This document shows, piece after piece, positions 24,659-32,511 of a stretch of 64,000 nt of DNA. The notes under the pieces were generated by a model. It was not told the origin of the DNA and searched no databases. It was given only the letters and a program-made list of their open reading frames with translations. This DNA is from Paraburkholderia sp. BCC1885 (GTDB lineage Bacteria > Pseudomonadota > Gammaproteobacteria > Burkholderiales > Burkholderiaceae). The stretch is taken from assembly GCF_900996235.1 (NCBI RefSeq), contig NZ_CAAJGM010000177.1, positions 43,847 to 107,846 of the forward strand, given 5' to 3'. The translations under genes and the position numbers were made by a program. Every line of letters begins with the position of its first letter. The first letter of the stretch is position 1.

Positions 24659-24885
24659 TCATTTGCGTCGGTTGCGTCGTTGCCGCGTGTCTTCGGCTTC
24701 TTGCCCGGTCATGTACCTGCCACCTGCCACCTGCCACCTGCTGGCGACCCGGTAGTCATAGTCCGGGGTAATGGTGGCGTGACCGAGCCGGTGATCGATG
24801 CTGAACATGACTTGCTCTCCGGGCAGGAAGCCCACGCGTTCCGAGCGTGGCATTGGTGATCAGCATCCACGGAAAGCCGCCGTGT
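24659..24885 (-). pseudogene. SymE-like gene, decayed second copy
   Basis: It corresponds to 21966-22160 of the intact SymE-like gene. The minus strand preserves FPWMLITNATLG in one frame and RVGFLPGEQVMFSIDHRLGH, ATITPDYDYRVAS in another; a small insertion near 24845 separates them. The 5' third is replaced by unrelated sequence. A 7-bp tandem expansion lies inside its 3' part. It probably arose when the segment was duplicated around module 2 and then decayed. Confidence 0.75.
24715..24741 (+). repeat. 7-bp tandem repeat (ACCTGCC, about 3.9 copies)
   Basis: ACCTGCC is repeated at 24715, 24722, 24729 and (partly) 24736. The intact SymE-like gene has a single unit at the matching place. Because the unit is not a multiple of three, gain or loss would change the reading frame of the SymE-like remnant. 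Confidence 0.85.
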
Positions 24886-25026
24886 CGTCTTGCAACGCAA
24901 GTCCGCGCGTAGAACCTTGGCGGAGCAAAGCGCACGCGGCCGACAAAGCGCCGTTGCCGCATACCGAAGATTTGCGCAGTTGTCGTGAATCAGTGGAGCA
25001 CAACAAGCAGCCCTGTCCCGATGAAA

Positions 25027-25115
25027 CTGCTTCGTGATGCGATGTAATTGAGATGGACGGAATGCGTCCTCTGGCAGACTCGCGCCTTCTGACTAAAACC
25101 TGCGTCGGGGAAAAA
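25027..25115 (+). repeat. Second copy of the about 88-bp direct repeat
   Basis: It matches 22411-22498 at most positions (shared blocks ATGTAATTGAGATGG, ATGCGTCCTCTGGCA and CTCGCGCCTTCTG). Together with the hairpin and SymE-like sequence it defines duplicated flanks around module 2. Its right end abuts the acyltransferase fragment, marking a recombination junction. Confidence 0.75.
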
Positions 25116-25296
25116 TCTGTCGTGAAGAACTGCATTCGCACGTGCTGATCTTCGATCCTGTCCCCACGCCGTGCGATATGCAAAAAGGCATTTGTTCGAT
25201 CAGCCGCGACGGCAAGTTCCTCTACAGCGACGGCGACCACATTTCCGACTCGCCAACAGGCTGATTGCCGACCAACTCCTGTCCCAACTCCACTGA
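25112..25296 (+). pseudogene. C-terminal fragment of an SGNH-domain acyltransferase
   Basis: The frame from 25112 reads KICREELHSHVLIFDPVPTP, CDMQKGICSISRDGKFLYSD, GDHISD, and, after a one-base shift, NRLIADQLLSQLH ending at 25296. This is the tail of OafA/YrhL-type O-acyltransferases with a C-terminal SGNH domain, whose catalytic D-x-x-H block is YSDGDHIS. Everything upstream is missing. It shows that a surface-glycan acetyltransferase gene once lay here, cut off by the recombination that produced the direct repeat. Confidence 0.65.
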
Positions 25297-25306
25297 AGCA
25301 TTGAGC

Positions 25307-27133
25307 ATGAAGTACCAAACTATAAAAACGACCACGACCAGGCCGGTCATGAATCAGGTTTTGGCCAGCGGATGGAAACGGCTATGTGTCGTCTCGAGCG
25401 TGATCTGCGCGCTGTCCTGTTCCGGAGTCAGCACGCCCGCTTATGCCGCGGAGGACTCTGCCGCAGGTGCGGCCAATGCGGCACGAGCCAACGCGCTGCA
25501 GAACCAGATGCTTCAACAACAGCGCGACGCACAGCAGCGCGACGCAACCGTGCAGTCACCACCCGTGCGCTCGACGCTGCCGGAGTTTGACGGCTATCCA
25601 TTGCTGCCGGTCGAAACACCATGCTTCCGCATCGCCACATTCGCGCTCGATGTCCCGACGACACTACCCGCCGCCGTGCGCAACAAAGGAGCCTCGGCCC
25701 TGGCACTGGACCCATTCGCCTTCGCGCGCGAATGGCTAGACCACTACAAAGGCCAATGCATCGGCAAGTCCGGCATCGACACACTAACGAAGGGGTTGCA
25801 GCAAGCCATCCTGAGCCGCGGCTACGTGACGACATGCGTGCTCGTCCCGCAACAAGACCTGTCGAAAGGCGCGCTCGCGTTCGCTCTCATTCCTGGCGTC
25901 GTCCACCAGCTCCGTTTTGCGGACGCTGAGACACGAGGCACCCTTAAATCTGCATTCCCGGCTCGTGATGGCGACCTGCTGGACCTGCGCGACCTCGAGC
26001 AAGGGCTGGAGCAGATGAAGCGTGTGGCGTCGCAAGACGTGGACATGAAGATCGAGCCGACCGATACACCCGGCGAAAGCGATGTCGTCGTGACCGTCAA
26101 GCGCGCGAAGCCGTGGAGCTTCGTCGCGTCCGTCGACAACTCGGGTACGGATGCGACCGGCAAGTGGCAGGGCAACCTGAGCCTCGGCATCGACAATCCG
26201 CTGGGACTCAACGACATTTTCACGGTCGGCGCGAATCAGGACCTGTCGTTCGGCAACAAGTCGCTCGGCTCGCACGGCTTCAATGGTTCGTACTCCGTGC
26301 CATGGGGTTACTGGACGGCCACGCTGTCCGGCAACACGAACACCTACTACCAGGCCATAGCGGGCGTGAACCAGACGTTCGTGTCCAGCGGCAATTCGCA
26401 GACCGCCGCGCTCAAGCTCGCACGTGTCCTGAGACGCAGCCAGAGCGACGTACTGGGCGCGGAGTTCCAGCTCTCGAAGCGCTTCGGCGACAGCTTCATT
26501 GACGACACCGACATCGCGCAACAGAAGCGCAACAACACGTTCATCGAAGCGGGCCTGACCGATCGTCACTACTTCGGCGCGTCGCAGTTCGACGGCACGC
26601 TTGCATACCGCCAGGGGATTGGCGGCCTGGGCGCGACGCCTGATCCGTACCCCGACGGTCCCACTTACCGTTACCACATGGCGGTGCTGGATGCGAACCT
26701 GTCGGTGCCGTTCGCGGTCGCGCAACAGAGCCTGCGCTACGTGGCGACTATTCACGCGCAGTTCACCAACGACGCGCTGTTCTATCTGGACGACCTGACC
26801 ATCGGCAGCCGTTACACGGTGCGCGGCTTCGACGGCGAAACCATGCTGGCGGCAGAGAAAGGCTTCTACTGGCGCAACGAGTTGCAATGGCCCGTCGGCC
26901 AGACGGGACAAGCCCTGTATGCGGGGATCGACTACGGCCGCGTGTTCGGGCCGAACACGGCGTTTCTGGCAGGGACACAACTGGCGGGTGCGGTGATCGG
27001 CATCCGCGGCGGTCTGCCGGTGAAATACGCGGGATTCTCGTATGACCTCTTTGCGGGAACCCCCATCTACAAGCCCGGCGGTTTCCCAACTTCACGCGTG
27101 ACGGCGGGCGTGCAGGCCACCGCGCAGTTCTAG
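25307..27133 (+). CDS. FhaC/ShlB-type two-partner-secretion transporter (TpsB)
   Basis: A 608-residue Omp85-superfamily outer-membrane transporter. It has a signal peptide (hydrophobic segment about residues 29-50, SSVICALSCSGVSTPAYA), a Gln/Ala-rich linker, two POTRA-like regions (about 90-260, including VTTCVLVPQQDLSKGALAFA) and a beta-barrel starting near PWSFVASVDNSGTDATGKWQ. The TVRGFDGE block is the conserved RGF tip motif of this superfamily. The protein ends in an aromatic residue (AQF). It exports and anchors FhaB/CdiA-like proteins. It appears intact although its substrate gene is broken, so it may serve another exoprotein encoded elsewhere. A later ATG at 25349 is an alternative start. 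Confidence 0.9.
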   Translation: MKYQTIKTTTTRPVMNQVLASGWKRLCVVSSVICALSCSGVSTPAYAAEDSAAGAANAARANALQNQMLQQQRDAQQRDATVQSPPVRSTLPEFDGYPLLPVETPCFRIATFALDVPTTLPAAVRNKGASALALDPFAFAREWLDHYKGQCIGKSGIDTLTKGLQQAILSRGYVTTCVLVPQQDLSKGALAFALIPGVVHQLRFADAETRGTLKSAFPARDGDLLDLRDLEQGLEQMKRVASQDVDMKIEPTDTPGESDVVVTVKRAKPWSFVASVDNSGTDATGKWQGNLSLGIDNPLGLNDIFTVGANQDLSFGNKSLGSHGFNGSYSVPWGYWTATLSGNTNTYYQAIAGVNQTFVSSGNSQTAALKLARVLRRSQSDVLGAEFQLSKRFGDSFIDDTDIAQQKRNNTFIEAGLTDRHYFGASQFDGTLAYRQGIGGLGATPDPYPDGPTYRYHMAVLDANLSVPFAVAQQSLRYVATIHAQFTNDALFYLDDLTIGSRYTVRGFDGETMLAAEKGFYWRNELQWPVGQTGQALYAGIDYGRVFGPNTAFLAGTQLAGAVIGIRGGLPVKYAGFSYDLFAGTPIYKPGGFPTSRVTAGVQATAQF

Positions 27134-27252
27134 CGTGCCGCATGGATGTGGGTGGCGTGAGCGGCGCAAGCCGCGCGCCCTTCCCAGCCGCAAATAAAAC
27201 AAAACAAACGATATATACTGTTTTCCGGATTCCCCACACGGAGACGATCGCC

Positions 27253-27726
27253 ATGCCCGCACCCAGCACGAAGAAACCGGCAAAGAAAGCTGCTCCATCA
27301 ACCGCCTCCGCCAACGGCAGTGCCAGGCCCATAGCAGAGCCGGCAGCCGCGCCGGTTACTGCATCGAAGAAAAAGGCCGTGACAGTCAAGCCCGCCACGC
27401 AGAACACGACGCGCGCAGCGCGTAGCAAGCCAGTCGAAATCGCTTCCGTCAACGCGCCAGTCGAAACCAGGCTAAAGCGCGTGAAAAAGGAGAAGGTGGT
27501 TCGCGACAGCTTCACCATGCCGAAGGCCGATTACGAAAAGCTCGGGGAGTTGAAACAGAAGTGCCTGAGCGCGGGCGTAGCCGTGAAGAAAAGCGAATTG
27601 TTGCGCGCCGGCCTGTTGTTACTCGAAGCGGTGTCGCTTGATCAGTTGCTTGGCGCGATCGCCGCTGTCGAGACGGTCAAGACGGGGCGGCCGGCCAGGC
27701 CATCGCAACAAAACACCGCGCATTAA
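27253..27726 (+). CDS. Lys/Ala-rich protein with a ribbon-helix-helix-like C-terminus
   Basis: 157 residues. The first about 75 are low-complexity Lys/Ala/Pro sequence, like a histone-tail extension. The C-terminal part (VVRDSFTMPKADYEKLGELK, QKCLSAGVAVKKSELLRAGL) resembles a ribbon-helix-helix DNA-binding unit: a short strand, then two helices. A possible -10 (TATACT) lies at 27214-27219 and GGAGA precedes the ATG; the longer open frame is not supported. Genes of this kind are often seen at the end of Burkholderia haemagglutinin loci, so a regulatory role for the island is possible, but this is inference. Confidence 0.65.
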   Translation: MPAPSTKKPAKKAAPSTASANGSARPIAEPAAAPVTASKKKAVTVKPATQNTTRAARSKPVEIASVNAPVETRLKRVKKEKVVRDSFTMPKADYEKLGELKQKCLSAGVAVKKSELLRAGLLLLEAVSLDQLLGAIAAVETVKTGRPARPSQQNTAH

Positions 27727-27817
27727 GCAGCATTCACGCTCACTTAACCGCACACCGTGGTGCCGGTGATTCACCGGCGCCACGCGTTCAAGCCGGGCCT
27801 CTCCCCATTGTTTTTCC

Positions 27818-27984
27818 AAAGGTGAGTCTTTTCGGGAGTGCGTATGGTCAACCGTTATTCCCACGCCAACGCGCGGACACGCCGGCTCAAAACCCACGCC
27901 CCGCGTGCATTCGCCGCTTGCACGCACATCACGACTGACGCGCCGGGCCGCGTGCAATTTCACGAAAGGTGAGGATATTCGGGA
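27818..27984 (+). repeat. Two intergenic GGTGAG...TTCGGGA repeats
   Basis: Copies lie at 27818-27838 (AAAGGTGAGTCTTTTCGGGA) and 27965-27984 (AAAGGTGAGGATATTCGGGA), 147 bases apart, in the gap that follows the transporter/DNA-binding block. Together with the copy at 19111 they bracket the whole CDI island. A separate near-perfect palindrome, GCCGGTGA-T-TCACCGGC, sits at 27762-27778 and may be the 3' hairpin of the DNA-binding gene. Confidence 0.7.
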
Positions 27985-28010
27985 CCTGGGCGCCGCAGCG
28001 CTCAGGTGAG

Positions 28011-28766
28011 TCAGTCGTGCGCCGCCAACTCACGGATGTCGGCAACAGGTGTCTCTCCAAACCCATCACTCAGCGCAAAATCGATCAACTGTGTGGCGCA
28101 TTGTTCGGGCGAGACCAGTTGTCCGTTGCGTTTGAGATCTTCGAATTTCTCGCGCAACGGGAATTGTTCGATGCCGCTGCCGCGAATCTCCGCCTGCATG
28201 TTGGTATCCACCACGCCCGGCGCCACGCTGCAGATACGCAGCGCGCGGTTTGCGTCGAGAATCACCGCGCGCGCGTGATGATCGAGCGCGGCCTTGGTCG
28301 CGCAATAGATGCTCCAGCCGGGATAAGCATTGCGACCCGCGCCGCTTGAAATGTGCACGATGCGCCGGTCGGTTGCGCCGACGCTCGTCGTCGCGACGGC
28401 GCTTGCCAGCATCAGCGGCGTCGCCACATTCAGTCCCACCGCGCCGGCGATGGCGGCGGCGTCCTGCGTGTCGAGCGGCCCGATCGGCTGCACCATGCCT
28501 GCGTTGTTGAACAGCAGCACGCTATCGGCGCCATCGACGAAGCGTCGCAGCGCGTCACCCGCGATCCATTGCGCGACGCGCGCCGGATCGGCGAGGTCGA
28601 GTTCGATTTCCGCGAGGGTCTTCGGATAACGCTGCGCGAGCGCCGTGTTGCGCGAACGCGAGAGCGCCAGAACAGCTATGCCGCGCGCCAGCAGTTGTTC
28701 TGCGAGCGCGGCGCCAAGACCACGCGTATGGCCGGTGACGATGGCGCGAGTGATAGGTGAGGTCAT
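28011..28766 (-). CDS. SDR-family oxidoreductase
   Basis: 251 residues of a short-chain dehydrogenase. The nucleotide-binding motif is GHTRGLG (in place of TGxxxGxG), followed by NNAGMVQPIG, HISSGAG with the catalytic Ser, and YCATKAAL with Tyr and Lys. The late VAPGVVDTNMQAEIRGSG fits the family. NADP(H) is the likely cofactor given the basic residues after the second strand (SRSRN). The substrate is not predictable. It is monocistronic, separated from the GlxA-type regulator by 87 nt on the same strand. The ATG at 28766 is preferred to a TTG nine bases upstream. Confidence 0.88.
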   Translation of the reverse strand: MTSPITRAIVTGHTRGLGAALAEQLLARGIAVLALSRSRNTALAQRYPKTLAEIELDLADPARVAQWIAGDALRRFVDGADSVLLFNNAGMVQPIGPLDTQDAAAIAGAVGLNVATPLMLASAVATTSVGATDRRIVHISSGAGRNAYPGWSIYCATKAALDHHARAVILDANRALRICSVAPGVVDTNMQAEIRGSGIEQFPLREKFEDLKRNGQLVSPEQCATQLIDFALSDGFGETPVADIRELAAHD

Positions 28767-28853
28767 GAGGATCAACGGGGAAGGCCGATAAGAGCGCGCA
28801 TTTTCTCACGATGCACACCAGGTCTGCAGCGCGGGTCTGCAGCGGCGCGCCCC

Positions 28854-29813
28854 TCAGGTCGAGCGGAAGCGCTCGCGATACTGCACCGGCGTCACGCCGA
28901 TGCGCCGCGCGAACACGATGCGCATGCGGTCGGCGGTGCCGAATCCGCAGTCATAGGCAATCGCCTTGAGCGCGGCGGGGCTGCTTTCGAGCAGTTTGCG
29001 GGCGGCGTCCACACGAGCACGTTCGACAAACTCATGCGGCGTGACGCCGGTTTCCTCCACGAAGACGCGAGCAAAATTGCGCGCGCTCATGGTCGCCACG
29101 TCAGCGAGTTGCTTCACCGTGAAGCGCTCGCCGATGTGTTGCATCACATGCGCCTGCACTTTGGCGACCGCCGAGGTTTCGTCCGCGGGCGCGGTCAGAT
29201 AAGGGCTGAACTGCGACTGGCCGCCCTGGCGCTGCGCAAAGACCACGAGGCGCTTGGCGACCGCAAGCGCGGTGCGCGGCCCGTGATCTTCGGCGACGAG
29301 CGCGAGCGACAGATCGATTCCCGCCGTCACGCCGGCTGACGTGACGAGGCGCTCATCGCGCAGATAGATGCGGTCGAAGTCCACTCGTGCGCGCGGAAAC
29401 TGCGTGGCCAGTTGCTCGGCATGTTGCCAATGGGTCGTGACGCTGCGCTCGTCGAGCAGACCCGCATGGCCCAGTGCGAACGCGCCGGTGCAGATCGAGC
29501 CGTAGCGTTTGCAATGCGCGGCGACGCCGTTGAGCCAGTGGATCAGTTGCGGCTCCGGCTCGCTTTCCGGCAGGGCGGGGCCGCCGGCTACCAGCGCGAG
29601 ATCGAAATGGCGTGAAGGTCCTTCGAAGGTTTCGTCGGCGACGAGCGCCATGCCGTTGGAGGCGCGCAATGCGCCGGGCTTTGCGCTCAGCAAGGTCACT
29701 TCGTAATGCGCGTCGCGGGGCAGAAACCGGTTGGCTTCCGAGAAGACATCCACAGGTCCCGCGACGTCGAGCGCCTGAACTCCAGGAAAGATCGCAACGG
29801 CGACGGTTGGCAT
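28854..29813 (-). CDS. GlxA-family AraC-type transcriptional regulator
   Basis: 319 residues. The N-terminal about 170 form a DJ-1/PfpI (class I glutamine amidotransferase-like) sensor domain starting MPTVAVAIFPGVQALDVAGP and containing the elbow Cys region SICTGAFALGHAGLLD. The C-terminal about 100 residues are an AraC/XylS double helix-turn-helix (DVATMSARNFARVFVEETGV and AIAYDCGFGTADRMRIVFAR). Members often regulate catabolism of nitrogen compounds such as arginine, choline or carnitine. GAGGT before the ATG at 29813 sets the start. The ligand is unknown; the adjacent SDR may be a target. Confidence 0.9.
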   Translation of the reverse strand: MPTVAVAIFPGVQALDVAGPVDVFSEANRFLPRDAHYEVTLLSAKPGALRASNGMALVADETFEGPSRHFDLALVAGGPALPESEPEPQLIHWLNGVAAHCKRYGSICTGAFALGHAGLLDERSVTTHWQHAEQLATQFPRARVDFDRIYLRDERLVTSAGVTAGIDLSLALVAEDHGPRTALAVAKRLVVFAQRQGGQSQFSPYLTAPADETSAVAKVQAHVMQHIGERFTVKQLADVATMSARNFARVFVEETGVTPHEFVERARVDAARKLLESSPAALKAIAYDCGFGTADRMRIVFARRIGVTPVQYRERFRST

Positions 29814-30182
29814 CGAATGACCTCGTTGAATACACGCCCTGCTCGCATCCAGGGGCGACGTGCGCGGCCATAGGGCAGGCCGGTCAGCGGACAGCATAGC
29901 AAACCACCGCCCCGCGCCTTGGGCGTCGAATTTTCTCGACGTGGGAAAAACGAAAAGGTGAGGATTTCCAGGGAATCGGTTTTGCTGCAAAGGTGACGAT
30001 GCGGATGAGTCCGGCGCTCACGCTTCCGACGTCCCGAATAGTCTCACCTTAAGCGCGACGCTTCGCGTTTTGCGTCAGCGGCGCGTCCACGCCGCGCCGA
30101 CGCTGCGCGAGGAGCGCAGCCGATCATGGCGACGAGCGACAGCAAAACAAGTTTGAAGGCGACGACGGAGGATGGAGCAACC
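29814..30182. other. 369-nt intergenic region with an inverted pair of GGTGAG repeats
   Basis: It contains a direct copy (AAAAGGTGAGGATTTCCAGG at 29953-29972) and an inverted copy (minus strand AAGGTGAGACTATTCGGGAC, plus-strand bases 30031-30050). A weaker half-match, CAAAGGTGACGAT, lies at 29988. No convincing gene. The minus-strand promoter of the GlxA-type regulator should lie in the left part. Confidence 0.6.
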
Positions 30183-30908
30183 TCACGCCGTCAACGTCCC
30201 CCCCGCCACATCCTCGCGCGATTGCACCTGCAATACCGCGTCGCGCTTATCCAGCAGATGCTGCCGCAGGATCGCACTCAGGCGCTTGCCATCGCGCGCT
30301 TCCAGCGCCTCCAGCATCTCGCCGTGATCGTGGATTGCGCGGTCCCACTTCGGGATCTGGAAGTTGGAGCGAAAGCGCAGCGCCTGCAAGCGCCGGTTTA
30401 CCGAGATATACGTTTGCCGCAACGCCGAGTTGCGCGCCGCTTCGTTGATCTTGTCGTGGATCGCCTGATTGCGGCTGTAGTACCCCGCCAGATCGTTTTG
30501 CGCGCGGCATGCCAGCATCGCGTAGTGCAGCGCCTTGATGTCGGCGAGTTCCACCGCCGTGATCCGTTCGGCCGCCAGCTCGCCCGAAAACGCTTCGAGT
30601 CCGCTCATCAGTTCGAAAGTCTCGCGCAACTCTGCTTCCGACATCTTCGATACCGATGCGCCGCGATTCGGCCAGATCTCGATCAACCCTTCCGCCGCGA
30701 GCACCTTCAATGCTTCGCGCAACGGTGTGCGCGAGATGCCGAGCGTCTCGCACAACTCGCGCTCGTTGAGTTTCTTGCCCGGTTCCAGCACGCCCTCGAC
30801 AATGAAGCGCCGAATGTGTTCGACTACGGTGTCGTGCAGCCGTTGCCGCTCAACCTTCGGCATGAGCGGGGAGCTCGGGGCGTCCGCTTCGAAATCTGAA
30901 TTTTGCAT
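30183..30908 (-). CDS. GntR-family regulator with FCD domain
   Basis: 241 residues. The N-terminal winged helix (residues about 22-85) has ERELCETLGISRTPLREALK, the GntR recognition unit. The C-terminal FCD domain (all-helical, about 95-225) keeps the metal-ligand pattern of Asp/His residues (QAIHDKINEAA and HDHGEMLEAL). It is divergent from the aminotransferase operon. Its own start codon lies inside a TTTTGCATACAAAA palindrome and a perfect version of the palindrome precedes the operon, so it most likely represses both itself and the operon, with a carboxylic acid as inducer. The inducer identity is inference. Confidence 0.92.
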   Translation of the reverse strand: MQNSDFEADAPSSPLMPKVERQRLHDTVVEHIRRFIVEGVLEPGKKLNERELCETLGISRTPLREALKVLAAEGLIEIWPNRGASVSKMSEAELRETFELMSGLEAFSGELAAERITAVELADIKALHYAMLACRAQNDLAGYYSRNQAIHDKINEAARNSALRQTYISVNRRLQALRFRSNFQIPKWDRAIHDHGEMLEALEARDGKRLSAILRQHLLDKRDAVLQVQSREDVAGGTLTA

Positions 30909-30914
30909 ACAAAA
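30901..30914. promoter_or_regulatory. Putative operator over the GntR-type regulator start
   Basis: TTTTGCATACAAAA is a near-perfect palindrome overlapping the start codon of the regulator (CAT at 30906-30908 on the plus strand). It shares its halves with the operator at 31045, pointing to autoregulation. Confidence 0.6.
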
Positions 30915-31013
30915 ATCCTCATACCCATTTGAACCGATTTTATCGGAACCCGATGCAGAAAGGCATTAGCTAAGATAGCGGGTAAACACCGGTCCGGATG
31001 CGACAGTTTTGCC

Positions 31014-31043
31014 TTGGGTTCGTCACCGAACTGCTGATATAGT
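31014..31043 (+). promoter_or_regulatory. Candidate promoter of the aminotransferase operon
   Basis: TTGGGT (31014-31019), an 18-base spacer and TATAGT (31038-31043). It lies directly upstream of the palindrome at 31045, so a bound repressor would block transcription start. Confidence 0.45.
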
Positions 31044-31044
31044 T

Positions 31045-31058
31045 TTTTGCATGCAAAA
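31045..31058. promoter_or_regulatory. Putative operator upstream of the aminotransferase operon
   Basis: TTTTGCATGCAAAA is a perfect 14-bp palindrome one base after the candidate -10 box and 18 nt before the start codon. GntR/FCD regulators bind palindromes of this size. Its sister site overlaps the start of the divergent regulator gene. Confidence 0.65.
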
Positions 31059-31076
31059 TTCAATCGGAGAAGACCC

Positions 31077-32297
31077 ATGCTGAAACTCGACTTTCATCCT
31101 GCTGGCCGCCACTTCCTGCAGATTCCGGGGCCGAGCCCCGTGCCGGACCGTATTCTCCGGGCGATGAGCTACCCCACCATCGACCATCGCGGTCCGGAAT
31201 TCGGCGCACTCGGCCTGAAAGTGCTCGAAGGTATCAAGAAGATTTTCAAGACTCAACAGCCGGTCATTATCTATCCGGCATCGGGTACGGGCGCGTGGGA
31301 AGCGGCGCTGTCGAACACCCTGAGCCCTGGCGATCATGTCCTGATGTTCGAAACGGGCCATTTCGCGACGCTGTGGAAGAAGATGGCGGAAAGCCTTGGG
31401 CTCAAGCCGGAGTTTCTCGGTCTGCCCGGCATCGAAGGCTGGCGCCGTGGCGTGCAGCCGCAGATGATCGAAGCGCGTCTGCGTGAAGACACACAGCACG
31501 CCATCAAGGCCGTCTGCGTGGTCCACAACGAAACCTCGACGGGCGTCACTTCGGACATCGCCGCCGTGCGCCGCGCGATCGACGCCGCCGGTCACCCCGC
31601 CTTGCTGCTGGTCGACACCATCTCGGGTCTCGCCTGCGCGGATTATCGCCATGACGATTGGGGCGTGGACGTCACCGTGTCCGGCTCGCAAAAGGGCTTG
31701 ATGCTGCCGCCGGGCATCAGCTTTAACGCGGTCTCGCCGAAAGCCGTCGCCGCGAGCAAGCAGGCCAGGCTGCCGCGCAGCTTCTGGGACTGGACCGAAA
31801 TCAACGAGATGAACAAGTCCGGCTACTGGCCGTACACGCCGAACACAAACTTGCTGTACGGTTTGTCCGAAGCACTCGACATGATTCTGGACGAAGGGCT
31901 CGACAACGTCTTTGCGCGCCACGAGCGTCTCGCCGAAGCGAGCCGCCGCGCCGTGCGGGCGTGGGGTCTGGAGATCCAGTGCGCCGATCCGTCGGTGTAT
32001 AGCCCGGTGCTGACGGGCGTGATGATGCCGGAAGGAATCGACGCCGACGCCGTGCGCAAGACCATCTACGAACGTTTCGACATGTCGCTCGGTACGGGCC
32101 TTGGCAAGATGAAAGGCCGCATGTTCCGCATCGGTCATCTGGGCGACTGCAACGATCTCACGCTGCTGGCCACGCTGGCCGGTTGCGAAATGGGTCTGAA
32201 GCTCGCCGGTGTGCCGATTGCGGCAAGCGGCTTGCCGGCGGCGATGGAATGGCTCACCAGCCAGGCGCAAGGCGCCGCATTGAAGGCCGCGGCCTGA
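31077..32297 (+). CDS. Class V aminotransferase (alanine/serine-glyoxylate type)
   Basis: A 406-residue PLP enzyme. The N-terminus RHFLQIPGPSPVPDRILRAM and the PLP lysine Lys206 in VSGSQKGLMLPPG are characteristic of serine- or alanine-glyoxylate aminotransferases; the aspartate of LLLVDTISG (Asp180) contacts the pyridine nitrogen. It transfers an amino group to glyoxylate or a related 2-oxo acid. GGAGAAG before the ATG at 31077 sets the start. First gene of the operon with the MFS permease, hydratase-like and FAD/Fe-S genes, under the divergent GntR-type regulator. Substrate specificity is not certain. Confidence 0.9.
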   Translation: MLKLDFHPAGRHFLQIPGPSPVPDRILRAMSYPTIDHRGPEFGALGLKVLEGIKKIFKTQQPVIIYPASGTGAWEAALSNTLSPGDHVLMFETGHFATLWKKMAESLGLKPEFLGLPGIEGWRRGVQPQMIEARLREDTQHAIKAVCVVHNETSTGVTSDIAAVRRAIDAAGHPALLLVDTISGLACADYRHDDWGVDVTVSGSQKGLMLPPGISFNAVSPKAVAASKQARLPRSFWDWTEINEMNKSGYWPYTPNTNLLYGLSEALDMILDEGLDNVFARHERLAEASRRAVRAWGLEIQCADPSVYSPVLTGVMMPEGIDADAVRKTIYERFDMSLGTGLGKMKGRMFRIGHLGDCNDLTLLATLAGCEMGLKLAGVPIAASGLPAAMEWLTSQAQGAALKAAA

Positions 32298-32320
32298 GCC
32301 ACGGCTGTAAGGTGTGAAGG

Positions 32321-32343
32321 GGGAAGACGGGGGGTCTTCTCCC
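32321..32343 (+). terminator. Weak hairpin after the aminotransferase gene
   Basis: GAAGAC (32323-32328), loop of five Gs, GTCTTC (32334-32339), with flanking GG and CCC able to extend the stem. It lacks a clear T-run; what follows is AATAAAGGCAGTAAAGGCAA, a short direct repeat. It might attenuate transcription rather than end the operon. Confidence 0.35.
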
Positions 32344-32511
32344 GGCAATAAAGGCAGTAAAGGCAATAAAAATCGTAAAAGCCATTCAAGTATCTAAGGG
32401 CCGCGGTCGATAGACCATTAGACCGCGCTCATAAGGCAGCGCACGCCAAGGGATCAACGATGCAGCGCGCCGTTCCAGGCACGCGGTCGATACCAGCAAC
32501 GGAGACGGACG

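Noticed and set aside
19454..27133. Calling the island an active CDI system
   Set aside because: The exoprotein gene is broken, its repeats are missing and both toxin parts are out of frame; only the transporter and small membrane genes look intact.
27844..27972. 42-codon frame ending inside a GGTGAG repeat
   Set aside because: Arg/His-rich product with no features; the stop is supplied by the repeat itself.
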